Part shown: positions 7,443-16,816 of the stretch, piece by piece
Numbering within the stretch: the stretch's first letter is position 1
Layout of the letters: each line of letters starts with the position of its first letter
NCBI GenBank assembly: GCA_036488875.1
Contig: DASXGW010000008.1
Coordinates: 1-64,000 of the forward strand
Source: Candidatus Baltobacteraceae bacterium
GTDB lineage: Bacteria > Vulcanimicrobiota > Vulcanimicrobiia > Vulcanimicrobiales > Vulcanimicrobiaceae
Length of the DNA stretch: 64,000 bases
Direction of reading: 5' to 3'
Translations under genes and position numbers: made by a program
Notes under the pieces: model-generated
Told to the model about the DNA's origin: nothing
What the model saw: only the letters and a program-made list of their open reading frames with translations
Databases searched by the model: none

Positions 7443-8201
7443 GTGGCCGACGGAATTGCCATCGAAACCAAAGCTCGCGTCGCGCACATGCGCATTTCGC
7501 GTCCCGAAAAGAAGAACGCGCTGACCACGGCGATGTACGCCGACATGGCCGACGCACTCGAATGGATTGGCGACGACGATGCGATTCGCGTGCTGGTGAT
7601 CGAAGGCGGTCCCGACTTTACGGCCGGCAACGACCTGATGGACTTCATGCAGGCGTCGATGAAGGCGGCGTCGTTCGAAGATCTTCCGGTGCTGCGCTTT
7701 TTGGGCCGGTTGCGCGACTGCAAGAAACCCGTGGTCGCCGCCGTTCGCGGACACGCAATCGGTATCGGCACGACGATGCTGCTCCACTGCGATGCCGTCG
7801 TCGCGGCGCGCGACGCGCGCTTCCGGCTGCCGTTCGTTCCGCTCGGCCTGGTCCCCGAAGCCGGTTCGAGCCTACTGCTGCCGCTGATGATCGGGCGCAT
7901 GCGCGCCAACTGGCTGCTGATGTCGGGCGAGTTTTTCTACGCCGAGGAAGCAAACGCGATGGGGCTGATTACTAAGCTCGTCGACGACGAAGTCGTCGAC
8001 AGCACCGCAACCGAAATCGCCGGACAGTTCGCGCTGCTGCCGCCGGCGGCGCTGGCCGACACGAAACGGCTGTTACGCGAGCCGACCGCCGAGCAAGTCG
8101 CCGCGCAAATGGAAGAAGAAGCCCGCGTGTTTTCGGTCCGCTTAGCGTCCGAAGAGTTTCGCGAAGCGGCGATGACCTTGCTCTCGCGCTCTAACGCTTA
8201 G
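7443..8201 (+). CDS. Enoyl-CoA hydratase/isomerase family protein
   Basis: A 252-residue crotonase-fold protein. The oxyanion-hole region FTAGNDLMDFM lies near residues 59-69. The second region AAVRGHAIGIGTTMLLHCD is followed by FVPLGLVPEAGSSLLLP, where a glutamate typical of hydratase/isomerase members sits. A strong AAGGAGG precedes the GTG start. Likely roles are fatty-acid or branched-chain beta-oxidation or enoyl-CoA isomerisation; the substrate cannot be told. It converges on ddl with a 4-base gap. Confidence 0.88.
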   Translation: MADGIAIETKARVAHMRISRPEKKNALTTAMYADMADALEWIGDDDAIRVLVIEGGPDFTAGNDLMDFMQASMKAASFEDLPVLRFLGRLRDCKKPVVAAVRGHAIGIGTTMLLHCDAVVAARDARFRLPFVPLGLVPEAGSSLLLPLMIGRMRANWLLMSGEFFYAEEANAMGLITKLVDDEVVDSTATEIAGQFALLPPAALADTKRLLREPTAEQVAAQMEEEARVFSVRLASEEFREAAMTLLSRSNA

Positions 8202-8205
8202 CGCT

Positions 8206-9144
8206 CTAAGCGGCGTCGCGGGTTTCGGCGCGTTCTAGCGCGTAGCCGATCAAACGGTCGATCAAGGCTTCGAACGTAATGCCGGTTGCCGCCGCGGCGT
8301 CGGGAAGCAAACTGGTCGGCGTGAGTCCCGGCAGCGAGTTGATCTCCAAGATATACGGGCGGTTATCGCGGCTCACGATGAAATCGGTACGTGAATAATC
8401 GCGCAGACCGATGAGGCGATGCGCGGAGAGCCCCAGCATTTGCATGCGCGCGGCGAGATCTTCGTCGATGCGCGCCGGCACGATGTGGGTGCTGCCGCCG
8501 GTTTGGTATTTGGCCTCGTAGGTATAAAACTCGTCGCGATTCGGAACGATCTCGATTACCGGAAGCGCTTCTTCGCCGAGCACGCCGCACGTAAACTCGC
8601 GACCCTCGATAAACTCCTCCGCCAACACTTCGGAATAGGCTTTCGAGGCGCTCAGCATGGCGTTGGTCCACTGTTCGTGCGTGCGGACGATGACGACGCC
8701 GAGCGCCGAACCCTCGAAGCGCGGTTTGACGACCAGCGGCAAATCCAGCGAACCGGGCAAGAGCGGCAACGTGCCGCCCGAGAGCTCGAACAGATCCCAC
8801 GCTGCAGTTGGCAGGCCCTCGGCCGCCAGCAGCTTCTTCGTCAAATGCTTGTCCATCGAAAGCGCCGCCGCCTCGACGCCGCTGCCGGTGTACGGAATCG
8901 ACAAGTACTCGAGCAGCGCTTGAACGTGACCGTCTTCGCCGCCCGGTCCGTGCAGCGCGTTAAAAACCACATCCGGTTTGATCTCGCGCATCGCGTCGAT
9001 GAAACGCTCATCGTAGTCGACCGATTTGGCATCGTAACCCAACGACTGCAGTGCGCGCAGCACCATCGAGCCGCTTTGTATCGACACTTCGCGTTCGGCG
9101 CTGCTGCCGCCCATGGCGACTGCGACTTTAGCTTTGCGTTTCAT
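8206..9144 (-). CDS. ddl: D-alanine--D-alanine ligase
   Basis: A 312-residue ATP-grasp ligase that makes the D-Ala-D-Ala dipeptide used by MurF. The N-terminus has AMGGSSAEREVS, and the middle has PYTGSGVEAAALSMDKHLTK and PLVVKPRFEGSALGV. The C-terminus has YILEINSLPGLTPTSLLP with the metal-binding acidic and Asn residues. It is the last gene of the dcw operon and overlaps murB by 17 bases. Nothing resembling ftsQ, ftsA or ftsZ follows; the next gene converges on it. Confidence 0.96.
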   Translation of the reverse strand: MKRKAKVAVAMGGSSAEREVSIQSGSMVLRALQSLGYDAKSVDYDERFIDAMREIKPDVVFNALHGPGGEDGHVQALLEYLSIPYTGSGVEAAALSMDKHLTKKLLAAEGLPTAAWDLFELSGGTLPLLPGSLDLPLVVKPRFEGSALGVVIVRTHEQWTNAMLSASKAYSEVLAEEFIEGREFTCGVLGEEALPVIEIVPNRDEFYTYEAKYQTGGSTHIVPARIDEDLAARMQMLGLSAHRLIGLRDYSRTDFIVSRDNRPYILEINSLPGLTPTSLLPDAAAATGITFEALIDRLIGYALERAETRDAA

Positions 9145-10096
9145 TACTATCTACGAACACTCCAACGAGATGAACTTCCAGCTGCAGCTCGACGCCGAAT
9201 CGATCGCGCACCGCCCTGCGCACCCTCGCGAGCAAGATTGCGACGTCCTTTGCGCTCGCGTTATCGACGTTATTGATGAAGTTGGCGTGCAGGGGAGAGA
9301 CTTCCGCGCCGCCTTCGCGCCATCCCTTGGCGCCGGCCGCCTCGATCAAGCGGGCCGCTTTGTCGCCGTCGGGGTTGCGAAAACACGACCCCGCGTTGGG
9401 CATCGCGATCGGCTGCGTGCGTTTGCGCCGCACCAGCCGCGTCTGCATCTCCTCGCGCACGCCGCGAGGGTCGGCCTTGGCAAAGGCCAGGGTGACGCGC
9501 GACACGACGGCGTCGCGAGCCAAGGTCGAGTGACGGTAGAAATACTCGACGGTGACCGGGTGCGGTTCGGGCTTCGTCGGAGACTGTACCCAGACGTCGC
9601 GTACGAACTCACCCATCTCGCGATCGGTTCCGGCATTCATGCGCAGCGAGCCGCCTACCGTGCCGGGAATCCCCGACAGCGACCCGATCGCGACCGCGCC
9701 GGCCGACGCCGCGCGCGCGGTTACCGTCCCCATCAGCGCCGACGCGCCCGCCGCCACGACAATCTCGCCCTCAACTTCATTGACGGTTACGCGCGCGAAA
9801 CCCGAACCCAGCCGAACGACGATTCCGCGCATTCCGCCGTCGCCGATCAGCACGTTGCTTCCGCCGCCCAGCACGAACCACGGCAGCTTTCGTTTGAAGC
9901 AAAAACGCATCAGTGCAGCGAGTTCGTCTTCGCTTTCCAGCAGCACCAGCGCGTCGGCGGGGCCGCCGATCTTCCACGACGTAAACTGCGCGAGCGATTC
10001 GTCGAAGGCCACGCGATCGCCCAACAGCTCGCGCAACGCCGTTCGATCGGCCTCGGTCAGCAAACTCTCGAGGGCTTGTTGCGTCGTCAAACTCAT
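9128..10096 (-). CDS. murB: UDP-N-acetylenolpyruvoylglucosamine reductase
   Basis: A 322-residue flavoenzyme reducing UDP-GlcNAc-enolpyruvate to UDP-MurNAc. The FAD-binding part shows FTSWKIGGPADA, VLGGGSNVLIGD and SGIPGTVGGSLRMNAG. The substrate domain has PNAGSCFRNP with the catalytic serine and a C-terminal LQLEVHLVG glutamate. Its start overlaps the murC stop by four bases (ATGA) and its end overlaps ddl, so it lies in the middle of the operon. Confidence 0.96.
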   Translation of the reverse strand: MSLTTQQALESLLTEADRTALRELLGDRVAFDESLAQFTSWKIGGPADALVLLESEDELAALMRFCFKRKLPWFVLGGGSNVLIGDGGMRGIVVRLGSGFARVTVNEVEGEIVVAAGASALMGTVTARAASAGAVAIGSLSGIPGTVGGSLRMNAGTDREMGEFVRDVWVQSPTKPEPHPVTVEYFYRHSTLARDAVVSRVTLAFAKADPRGVREEMQTRLVRRKRTQPIAMPNAGSCFRNPDGDKAARLIEAAGAKGWREGGAEVSPLHANFINNVDNASAKDVAILLARVRRAVRDRFGVELQLEVHLVGVFVDSNETQS

Positions 10097-11466
10097 CGCG
10101 CCACGCCCTGCTCTAGTGCGACGCGAGCGGCGAGGCGCGACGCAACATCGGTGATGTTTCCGGCGCCGAGCATGAGCACGAGCGCCCCGCGCGGCGTTTC
10201 ATCCAATAGACGATCTTCGAGCTCGGCGACACCGGCGACGTAGCGCACGTCGGAACCGGTGCGCGCCAGCGGTTCGCCGATCGAGCGCTCGCTCACACCC
10301 GGCATCGCCGGCTCCGATGCCGCATAGACCGGCGCGAGATAGACGCGATCGGCACCTCGCAATGCGTCCGCGAAATCCGCGGCTAGAAAAGCGGTTCGCG
10401 TGTACCGATGCGGCTGAAACGCCACGTACACCGGCCCGCGATGGTACTGCCGCGCGGCCAGAATCGTCGCGCGCACCGCGGTCGGATGATGCGCGTAATC
10501 GTCGACGAGGATCATGCGATCCGTGGCGGACAGAATGTCAAAACGGCGGCGCACGCCGCGAAACGCGCCGAGCGCGCCGGCAATCCGCGCAAACGGAATC
10601 TCGAGATGGCGCGCCACCGCGATTGCGGCGAGCGCGTTGAGGATGTTGATCTCACCGGGAACGCGCAGCTCGACGGTCCCCAGGCAAACGTCACCGGCGA
10701 TCGCATCGAATGACGCCGTCACTCCGTCGAAACGGACGTTCGCGCCGCGGACGTCGGCGCGCGGTCCGAAACCAAACGAAATCGTCTTGGCGCGCAACTC
10801 GTGCTCGAGCAGCGATGCCGACAACTCGTTGTCCGCACCGACCACGGCGAGACCGCCGTCGGGAAGCTTGGCAAGAAACTCGCCGAACGCGCGCACGAGC
10901 TGCGGCAGTTCCTCGTCGCTGGCGAGGTGATCGTTTTCGATGTTCGTCACGATCGCGATCTCGGGATCGAGCAGCGCGAACGAACCGTCCGACTCGTCGG
11001 CCTCGGTGACGAACCACGGCGACGTTCCGTCGTGCGCGTTGGTGCCGAGCAAGCCGTCGATGCCGCCGAGGACCAAACTCGCGTCCACGTCCGAGAGCCG
11101 CAGCACCGCGTGCACCATGGCGGTCGTCGTCGTCTTTCCGTGCGTTCCGCACACGGCAATGCCGCGACGGCCGTCGATGAGTTTTGCGAGCATCTCGCCG
11201 CGGTGCAGCAGTGGAATGCCCAAACGCTGCGCGGCGGCGTACTCGGGGTTGCGCCGCTCGATCGCCGAGCTCACCACGACCGTTTGCGCCGAGCGGACGT
11301 TGGCGGCATCGTGGCCGATCGTCACGGCGACGCCTTCGTCGCGCAATCGCGCGATCAGCGGCGTTTCCTTGACGTCCGAACCGGAGACGGCTTCGCCGCG
11401 CGCGAGCAGAATGCGCGCGATCGCGCTCATCCCGATGCCTCCAACGCCGACAAAGTGTACGCTCAC
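10093..11466 (-). CDS. murC: UDP-N-acetylmuramate--L-alanine ligase
   Basis: A 457-residue Mur ligase adding L-Ala to UDP-MurNAc. The N-terminal FVGVGGIGMSAIARIL binds the nucleotide sugar. The ATP loop CGTHGKTTTTAMV is near residue 105, and the catalytic EADESDGSF follows. The C-terminal domain has DDYAHHPTAVRATI. It starts three bases after the murG stop and overlaps murB by four bases. Confidence 0.97.
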   Translation of the reverse strand: MSVHFVGVGGIGMSAIARILLARGEAVSGSDVKETPLIARLRDEGVAVTIGHDAANVRSAQTVVVSSAIERRNPEYAAAQRLGIPLLHRGEMLAKLIDGRRGIAVCGTHGKTTTTAMVHAVLRLSDVDASLVLGGIDGLLGTNAHDGTSPWFVTEADESDGSFALLDPEIAIVTNIENDHLASDEELPQLVRAFGEFLAKLPDGGLAVVGADNELSASLLEHELRAKTISFGFGPRADVRGANVRFDGVTASFDAIAGDVCLGTVELRVPGEINILNALAAIAVARHLEIPFARIAGALGAFRGVRRRFDILSATDRMILVDDYAHHPTAVRATILAARQYHRGPVYVAFQPHRYTRTAFLAADFADALRGADRVYLAPVYAASEPAMPGVSERSIGEPLARTGSDVRYVAGVAELEDRLLDETPRGALVLMLGAGNITDVASRLAARVALEQGVAR

Positions 11467-11469
11467 GCT

Positions 11470-12570
11470 TTAGTTCTTTCTCGCCAACAAGGCGTCGACC
11501 CGGGCGACAATGGTCGCAACCGGATCGCCCGCGCTCAAACGGGCGGCCGCCGCCCGCATCGCGTCTAAGCGCGCCGGTTCGGCGCATTCCGCCAAAACGA
11601 TGCGCAATCGGCCCGAAGCGAGCTCGCGGTCCGCAACCGTTACGCCCGCCCCCGCCGCCGTAAACTGTTGCGCGTTTGCCGCTTGATGGTCTTCGGCCGC
11701 GTGCGGATACGGCACGAGAATCGCGGGTTTCCCCAAGGCCCCCAGCTCGCCGAGCGTCGACGCGCCGGCACGCGCCAGCACCAGATCGGCGGCGGCGTAC
11801 GCGTCGGCGATATCGTTGAGATAGGGTCGAACGATCGAATCCGACGGGCCGAGCTCGGCACGTACGCGGTCGTACTCGTGTTCGCCCGTCACTTGCAGCA
11901 GCTGCCAGCCCGGTGGAAGTCCATCACTTTTGGTCAGCGAGGTCAGCGCATCGTTGATCGCGCGCGCGCCCTGACTGCCGCCCATCGCGAGCAGCGTCTT
12001 GCGGCTTGGATTGAGTCCGAGACGCGCGACGGCCGCTTCGCGCGAAGGCAGATTGCGTAAGGACGCGCGCACCGGAACGCCGGTCTTCACGTATTTTCCG
12101 TCAAAGCGCGCATCGCCGGCGTCGAACGCACCCCAGACTTCGTCGACGAGCGGCGCGAGCAGACGATTCGTCAATCCCGGACGCGCGTTGGGTTCAAAAA
12201 GCGCAATCGGTCCGCGGTAGAGTGCGAGCGTTCGCAGCGTGCGCGCCGCCAGCACGAGCGGAAAGCATACGTATCCGCCGGTAGCGATCACGAACGCGGG
12301 TTTGAGTTTGCGCAGCAGTGCGAAACTCTGCACGGTTCCCGCGGCATTGGCAAATGCGGTCAGCGGAAGTTCGGCGTTGACTTTTCGGGATAGGGGCCGG
12401 CTCGCGATCGGATGCAGCGTGTAGCCGGCTTGCGGCACGATCTTGGCTTCGAGCCGACCGGCCGTGCCGACGAATTCCGATGCCGTACCGCGCGCTTTTA
12501 ACGCGTCGGCAATCGCGATGGCCGGATACAGATGGCCACCCGTGCCCCCGCCTGCAAAGACAACGGTCAC
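11470..12570 (-). CDS. murG: Lipid II synthase (UDP-GlcNAc transferase)
   Basis: A 366-residue GT28 glycosyltransferase converting lipid I to lipid II on the inner face of the membrane. Supporting motifs are FAGGGTGGHLYPAIAIADAL at the N-terminus, ATGGYVCFPLVLAA, FEPNARPGLTNRLL and the donor-binding ARAGASTLGELGALGKPAILVPYPHAAEDHQ. The usual EQN of the acceptor loop reads EPN here. The GTG start overlaps the ftsW stop (GTGA at 12567-12570). The frame remains open upstream, but that is the shadow of ftsW. Confidence 0.95.
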   Translation of the reverse strand: MTVVFAGGGTGGHLYPAIAIADALKARGTASEFVGTAGRLEAKIVPQAGYTLHPIASRPLSRKVNAELPLTAFANAAGTVQSFALLRKLKPAFVIATGGYVCFPLVLAARTLRTLALYRGPIALFEPNARPGLTNRLLAPLVDEVWGAFDAGDARFDGKYVKTGVPVRASLRNLPSREAAVARLGLNPSRKTLLAMGGSQGARAINDALTSLTKSDGLPPGWQLLQVTGEHEYDRVRAELGPSDSIVRPYLNDIADAYAAADLVLARAGASTLGELGALGKPAILVPYPHAAEDHQAANAQQFTAAGAGVTVADRELASGRLRIVLAECAEPARLDAMRAAAARLSAGDPVATIVARVDALLARKN

Positions 12571-13733
12571 GCTCTGGCGCTGAGGCGTCGGGATCGGCCG
12601 ACGTTGGCGATGAGGGCGACGGCGATCAGATTGACGACCAGCGAACTTCCGCCGAACGAGATGAACGGCAGCGGCACGCCGGTAACGGGCCACGACGACG
12701 TGACGACGCCGATGTTGATGAAGGCTTGGATCGCGATCATCGACGCACATCCAATCGCCAAGAAGAATCCGAACCGGTCGGGCGCGCCTAGCGCGATACG
12801 AATCGCGCGATAGGTAAAGGCCATGAAGAGGAAGATGACGGTGAGCGCGCCGACCAAGCCGAGCTCTTCGCCGAGAATCGAAAAGATGAAGTCGGTGTAT
12901 TGTTCGGGGAGATAGAAGAACTTGGCGCGCGACGCACCCAAGCCGACGCCGAAGATCCCGCCGCTTCCGAGCGCCAGCAGCGACTGCACGATGTGAAAGC
13001 CGGTGTTCTGCGGATCCTTCCACGGATCGAGGAACGCAAAGATGCGCGCACGCCGGTAGGAACTGGTGAGCACCGTTGCGGCGGCAAACGGAACGGTCAC
13101 CAATGCCACGGCGGCGAGATGCGCGACGCGCGCGCCCGCCGAGAAGAACAGCGCGAACGCGGTAAAGACGATTAGGCTCGCGGTTCCCATGTCGGGCTCT
13201 TTGAGCACGAGCAGCGCGACGATTACGACGGGGACGCACAGCGGAAACAGGCCGCTGCCTAGCGACGTGATGCGTTCCCCGCGCACCGAAAGCATCGCCG
13301 ACAGATAAATGATGACGCCGAGTTTCGCAAACTCCGACGGCTGGACGCTCAACGACGACACGCCGATCCACCGCCGGCCGCCGTTAACGCCCAAGCCGAT
13401 GTGCGGAACGAAGACGAGCACCAGGCCGACGACCGCGCCGACCAGCAAGAACGGCGCCGCGCGCTTGAGCGCGGTAAGGTCGAGGCGATACACGAAGTAA
13501 GCGGCGCCCAAACCCGCGACCAGCCAAATCAGCTGGCGCTTGAGATAGTACGCGATATCGCCGTGTTCGGCGTACGCCGTCGCGCTCGACGCGGAAAAGA
13601 CCATGACCAGACCGATACCGACCAGTGCCGCGACCAGCGCGAACAGCACCGCGTCGGGCGGCTGCGTAACGTACGACTGCACCGGCGCGCGCTCGCTGCG
13701 CCGATTCCGTGCTACCGCAGCGCCGCTACGCAC
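12567..13733 (-). CDS. ftsW: Lipid II glycosyltransferase FtsW (SEDS family)
   Basis: A roughly 388-residue polytopic SEDS protein, the peptidoglycan polymerase of the divisome. It shows GRRWIGVSSLSVQPSEFAKLGVIIYLS, LVLKEPDMGTASLI, SLLALGSGGIFGVGLG, the conserved EQYTDFIFSILGEELGLVG, and GVPLPFISFGGSSLVVNL. I start it at the GTG at 13733, which overlaps the murD end by eight bases and has CGGGAG upstream; a downstream GTG near 13680 is possible. Position between murD and murG is the classical order. Confidence 0.95.
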   Translation of the reverse strand: MRSGAAVARNRRSERAPVQSYVTQPPDAVLFALVAALVGIGLVMVFSASSATAYAEHGDIAYYLKRQLIWLVAGLGAAYFVYRLDLTALKRAAPFLLVGAVVGLVLVFVPHIGLGVNGGRRWIGVSSLSVQPSEFAKLGVIIYLSAMLSVRGERITSLGSGLFPLCVPVVIVALLVLKEPDMGTASLIVFTAFALFFSAGARVAHLAAVALVTVPFAAATVLTSSYRRARIFAFLDPWKDPQNTGFHIVQSLLALGSGGIFGVGLGASRAKFFYLPEQYTDFIFSILGEELGLVGALTVIFLFMAFTYRAIRIALGAPDRFGFFLAIGCASMIAIQAFINIGVVTSSWPVTGVPLPFISFGGSSLVVNLIAVALIANVGRSRRLSARA

Positions 13734-15144
13734 CGGCCGGCTCCCGAAGTTCGGAGACCGCCGCGATGAAACGCTCGCCGCGATCTTCGGCCGAACGGAA
13801 CATATCGAACGACGCGCATCCCGGCGAAAGGAGCACGACGTCGCCGGCTTGCGCGAAATCGCGCGCACGCCGCACGGCATCTTCCATCGACGTGGCGCGC
13901 ACCGTTACCGGCGCTTGGCTTGCCTCGACGATTTCCGGCGCCGCTTCGCCTATCGCGACGAGCGCTTTGACGCGGGCGCGAATGGCGCGCCCCATCTCTT
14001 CAAAGCTCGTGCCTTTCGCGCGCCCGCCGGCGATGAGCACGATCGGACGATCGAACGCGAGCAGCGCCGCAACGACCGAACCCGGATTGGTCGACTTGGA
14101 GTCGTCGACGTAGGTCACCCCGCCGACTTCGCCAATCGTCTGCAGCCGGTGCGGCATCGGTTTAAACGAAGCCACCGCCGCGCCCAACGCGCCCGGGTCG
14201 CATCCGGCCGCGATCGCCGCGAGAAATGCGGCCATCGCGTTTTGCACGTTGTGCTCGCCGGCTAATGGAATGTCGCCGCGCCCGACGATCGCGACGGGTC
14301 GCGGATCGCCGGAGACCGGCGCGTACGTCACGATACCGTCGCGTACGTACATCGTGGCCGAGCCCGCGCCCAGATCCGACGGATTAGCGGCTAACGTGAA
14401 CCACATTTGATGCGCCTGCACCCGCGTCTCGCCGTGGCGCCAATGGAGCTGTGCGATCCGCGGATCGTCGAGATTGCCGATGAAGAAATCGCTCATCGAC
14501 TGGTTGGCGAAGATGCGATACTTCGCCTCGGCGTACTCGTCCATCGAGTAGTAACGATCCAAATGATCGGGCGCGAGGTTCAGCAACACCGCGACGCGCG
14601 GACGAAACGATCGAATCGCTTCGAGCTGGAACGACGAGACTTCGGCAACGACCCAATCGCGCTCGGTCGCCGGCAGAATTTCTTGGATCAGCGGATTGCC
14701 GATGTTCCCGCCGACGTACACGGTGCGGCCGCACTCGCGCAAAAGGTGACCGATCAGCGCGGTCGTCGTCGACTTTCCCTTGGTACCGGTCACGGCGACG
14801 ATCGGCGCCTTGCACAGGCGGTACGCAACTTCGATCTCGCTTACCACCGGCACGTTCGCGGCGTTGACCGCGCGGACGACCGCCGACGTCGGGGGAACGC
14901 CCGGCGACAGCACCGCCGAAGTGAGACCTTTGAACACCGGCTGCAGCTCGCTCGGCAAGACGAACGTCCCGCCCGCCGACTCGACCGCAGCGATGGCGTC
15001 TTGCAGCTCGGCAGCGGGTTTTTCGTCGGTTGCGTACACGCGCACACCGCGATCGCGCAACACCGACGTGCTGGCGAGACCGCTCTTGCCGAGCCCGATG
15101 ACGAGCACCGTTTCCGTAGCGTCGAATGCAAAAAAACTACTCAT
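13726..15144 (-). CDS. murD: UDP-N-acetylmuramoyl-L-alanine--D-glutamate ligase
   Basis: A 472-residue Mur ligase adding D-Glu. The N-terminal VLVIGLGKSGLAS binds the substrate nucleotide, VAVTGTKGKSTTTALIGHL is the ATP loop, and GNIGNPLI, VAEVSSFQLE and LNLAPDHLDRY follow. The C-terminal domain has VDDSKSTNPGSVVAAL and DVVLLSPGCASFDMF. The ATG overlaps the mraY stop by four bases; earlier in-frame starts lie inside mraY and are not used. Confidence 0.97.
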   Translation of the reverse strand: MSSFFAFDATETVLVIGLGKSGLASTSVLRDRGVRVYATDEKPAAELQDAIAAVESAGGTFVLPSELQPVFKGLTSAVLSPGVPPTSAVVRAVNAANVPVVSEIEVAYRLCKAPIVAVTGTKGKSTTTALIGHLLRECGRTVYVGGNIGNPLIQEILPATERDWVVAEVSSFQLEAIRSFRPRVAVLLNLAPDHLDRYYSMDEYAEAKYRIFANQSMSDFFIGNLDDPRIAQLHWRHGETRVQAHQMWFTLAANPSDLGAGSATMYVRDGIVTYAPVSGDPRPVAIVGRGDIPLAGEHNVQNAMAAFLAAIAAGCDPGALGAAVASFKPMPHRLQTIGEVGGVTYVDDSKSTNPGSVVAALLAFDRPIVLIAGGRAKGTSFEEMGRAIRARVKALVAIGEAAPEIVEASQAPVTVRATSMEDAVRRARDFAQAGDVVLLSPGCASFDMFRSAEDRGERFIAAVSELREPAGA

Positions 15145-16103
15145 CGAACGATCGCCCAGCCCACGGCAGAACACAACAGCGACGCCAGCCAAAAGCGCCC
15201 CGTCACTTTCGTTTCGGGCCAGCCCTCCAGCTCGTAATGGTGGTGCAGCGGGCTCATACGGAAGATACGCTTGCCGTGCGTCAGCTTGAAGTACGTCACT
15301 TGCAAAATGACCGATAGCGTTTCGGCGACGAAGACGCCGCCGATCACGATCAGCAGCAGCATCTCGCCGCTCAAAATGGCGACACCCGCGAGCAGCGCGC
15401 CTAACGCCAGCGATCCCGTGTCGCCCATGAACATTTTGGCCGGATGGCGGTTGTAGTAGAGGAACCCCAAGCACGCGCCCAGCCCGGTCGCCGCACCGAT
15501 CATTGCCGCCGGTACGAGCGTTTGCGCGCCGATCAACACGAACACCACTAGCGGGGGCACGATCGTTCCGGTTGCGAGTCCGTCGAGTCCGTCGGTAAGG
15601 TTGACGGCGTGGATCGTGCCGACCACGGCGACAATGCCGAGCACGAGCCACAGCCAGTGCGGTGCGATCAGCGAGTAGGAACCGGCGTGAAATAGCGTGT
15701 CGCGCGGAAAGAAACTGTACGATCCGTCGAGCGCGCGCAGGAACATGATAGCGACGAGCGCCGTGAGCAAGAACTTCGTTCGCGCGCGCAATCCGCGATT
15801 GGTCCCCTGACGTACCGCAAGATAATCGTCGATGAATCCGACGAGCCCGCACGCGATCGCCAAAAAGCCGAGCGGCACGACGAGCGGCACGCGGGTGAGC
15901 ATGGCGAGCGCCATCGCCACGATGAAGATCACGCCGCCCATCGTGGGGGTACCGCTCTTGACTTGATGCGTGGCCGGCGCGTCCTCGTACGCACGTTGGC
16001 GAAACTGCAATCGGCGCAGCAGCGGCAGCACGAGAGCTCCTACGACGAGCGCCACGACCGCGCCCTGGAACGCCCATAATGGTGCGGCAGCCAACAGCGT
16101 CAT
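15141..16103 (-). CDS. mraY: Phospho-N-acetylmuramoyl-pentapeptide transferase
   Basis: A roughly 320-residue polytopic enzyme making lipid I from UDP-MurNAc-pentapeptide and undecaprenyl phosphate. It has THQVKSGTPTMGGVIF, the catalytic GFIDDYLAV, HAVNLTDGLDGLATG, YYNRHPAKMFMGDTGSLALG and the MSPLHHHYELEGWPE signature near the end. The ATG at 16103 overlaps the upstream CofE-like stop (ATGA); an earlier in-frame ATG at 16148 would extend it into that gene. Confidence 0.96.
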   Translation of the reverse strand: MTLLAAAPLWAFQGAVVALVVGALVLPLLRRLQFRQRAYEDAPATHQVKSGTPTMGGVIFIVAMALAMLTRVPLVVPLGFLAIACGLVGFIDDYLAVRQGTNRGLRARTKFLLTALVAIMFLRALDGSYSFFPRDTLFHAGSYSLIAPHWLWLVLGIVAVVGTIHAVNLTDGLDGLATGTIVPPLVVFVLIGAQTLVPAAMIGAATGLGACLGFLYYNRHPAKMFMGDTGSLALGALLAGVAILSGEMLLLIVIGGVFVAETLSVILQVTYFKLTHGKRIFRMSPLHHHYELEGWPETKVTGRFWLASLLCSAVGWAIVR

Positions 16104-16816
16104 GCCGGAACGTCCTCGCGCAGCGGACTTCTTCCGGCGGCGCGCCACTTCAATACGACGACCGGCGTCTGTTCGTCGCCGTTGCCGTGCGGATTATCCA
16201 GCAGCGCTCGCTCGATAGCGGTACGGTTCACGCCGTCCGACGCACCTAACACTTTGGCCTTTTGTAAGTCGTTGGCATCGACGACCGCGCACGCGATGCC
16301 GGTGCGCGACGCAAACGTCGCCGAGAACGCGTCGGGATCGCGCGGCGCAAACACGATGGCGCGTTCGTAGGGTGGCATGGTTCCGGTGTAGCCGTCGATG
16401 GCGGTAATCGCATCGCCCATGACTTCGTAGAAGGCGCCGCGGCGTCCGCGCAGGCGGCCGAGCACGTGCGCCGCGGTTGCCTGCACGACGCGCCAAACGC
16501 CGACGCGGTCGATCACGAGCTGCATCGACTCCGGCTGGTTGACGGTTGCTAAGGCGCCCGCTCGTCGCGACAACGCATATGCTAGCCGCGACGGACGCAC
16601 GAACTCCGCCGGAACGAACTCGCCTTCGGCGATCGCGACGGCCGTCTCCGAGACCGCAATGACGTCACCCGCGCGCGCGATCCCGCTCACCGCTTCGGCA
16701 ACCACGGCAACGAGATCGTCGCCCGGCCGCACCAACCGCGTGCGTACGGGAATGGCAACCAAGCCCGGCGGCAGCTCGGGACGCACGACGGCGAGCGAAC
16801 GCGTCGCAACACTCAC
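16100..16816 (-). CDS. CofE-like (F420-0:gamma-glutamyl ligase superfamily) protein in the dcw operon
   Basis: A 238-residue protein whose first third follows the CofE pattern: AIPVRTRLVRPGDDLVAVV, then AGDVIAVSETAVAIAEGEFV near residues 48-67, comparable to the GD-L, GDVLVV and SKAEG segments of F420-0:gamma-glutamyl ligases. The C-terminal part contains AVVDANDLQKAKVLGAS near residues 177-193. Known CofE enzymes add glutamates to coenzyme F420 using GTP, but no other F420 gene is visible. The gene is fused into the operon by 4-base overlaps with both murF and mraY, so its product is probably made with the cell-wall enzymes. A role as an amino-acid ligase acting on a peptidoglycan precursor is only a hypothesis. 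Confidence 0.65.
   Translation of the reverse strand: MSVATRSLAVVRPELPPGLVAIPVRTRLVRPGDDLVAVVAEAVSGIARAGDVIAVSETAVAIAEGEFVPAEFVRPSRLAYALSRRAGALATVNQPESMQLVIDRVGVWRVVQATAAHVLGRLRGRRGAFYEVMGDAITAIDGYTGTMPPYERAIVFAPRDPDAFSATFASRTGIACAVVDANDLQKAKVLGASDGVNRTAIERALLDNPHGNGDEQTPVVVLKWRAAGRSPLREDVPA

Noticed and set aside
13733-13880. N-terminal extension of FtsW
   Set aside because: It would overlap murD by about 150 bases and encodes an Arg/Ser-rich stretch unlike FtsW.
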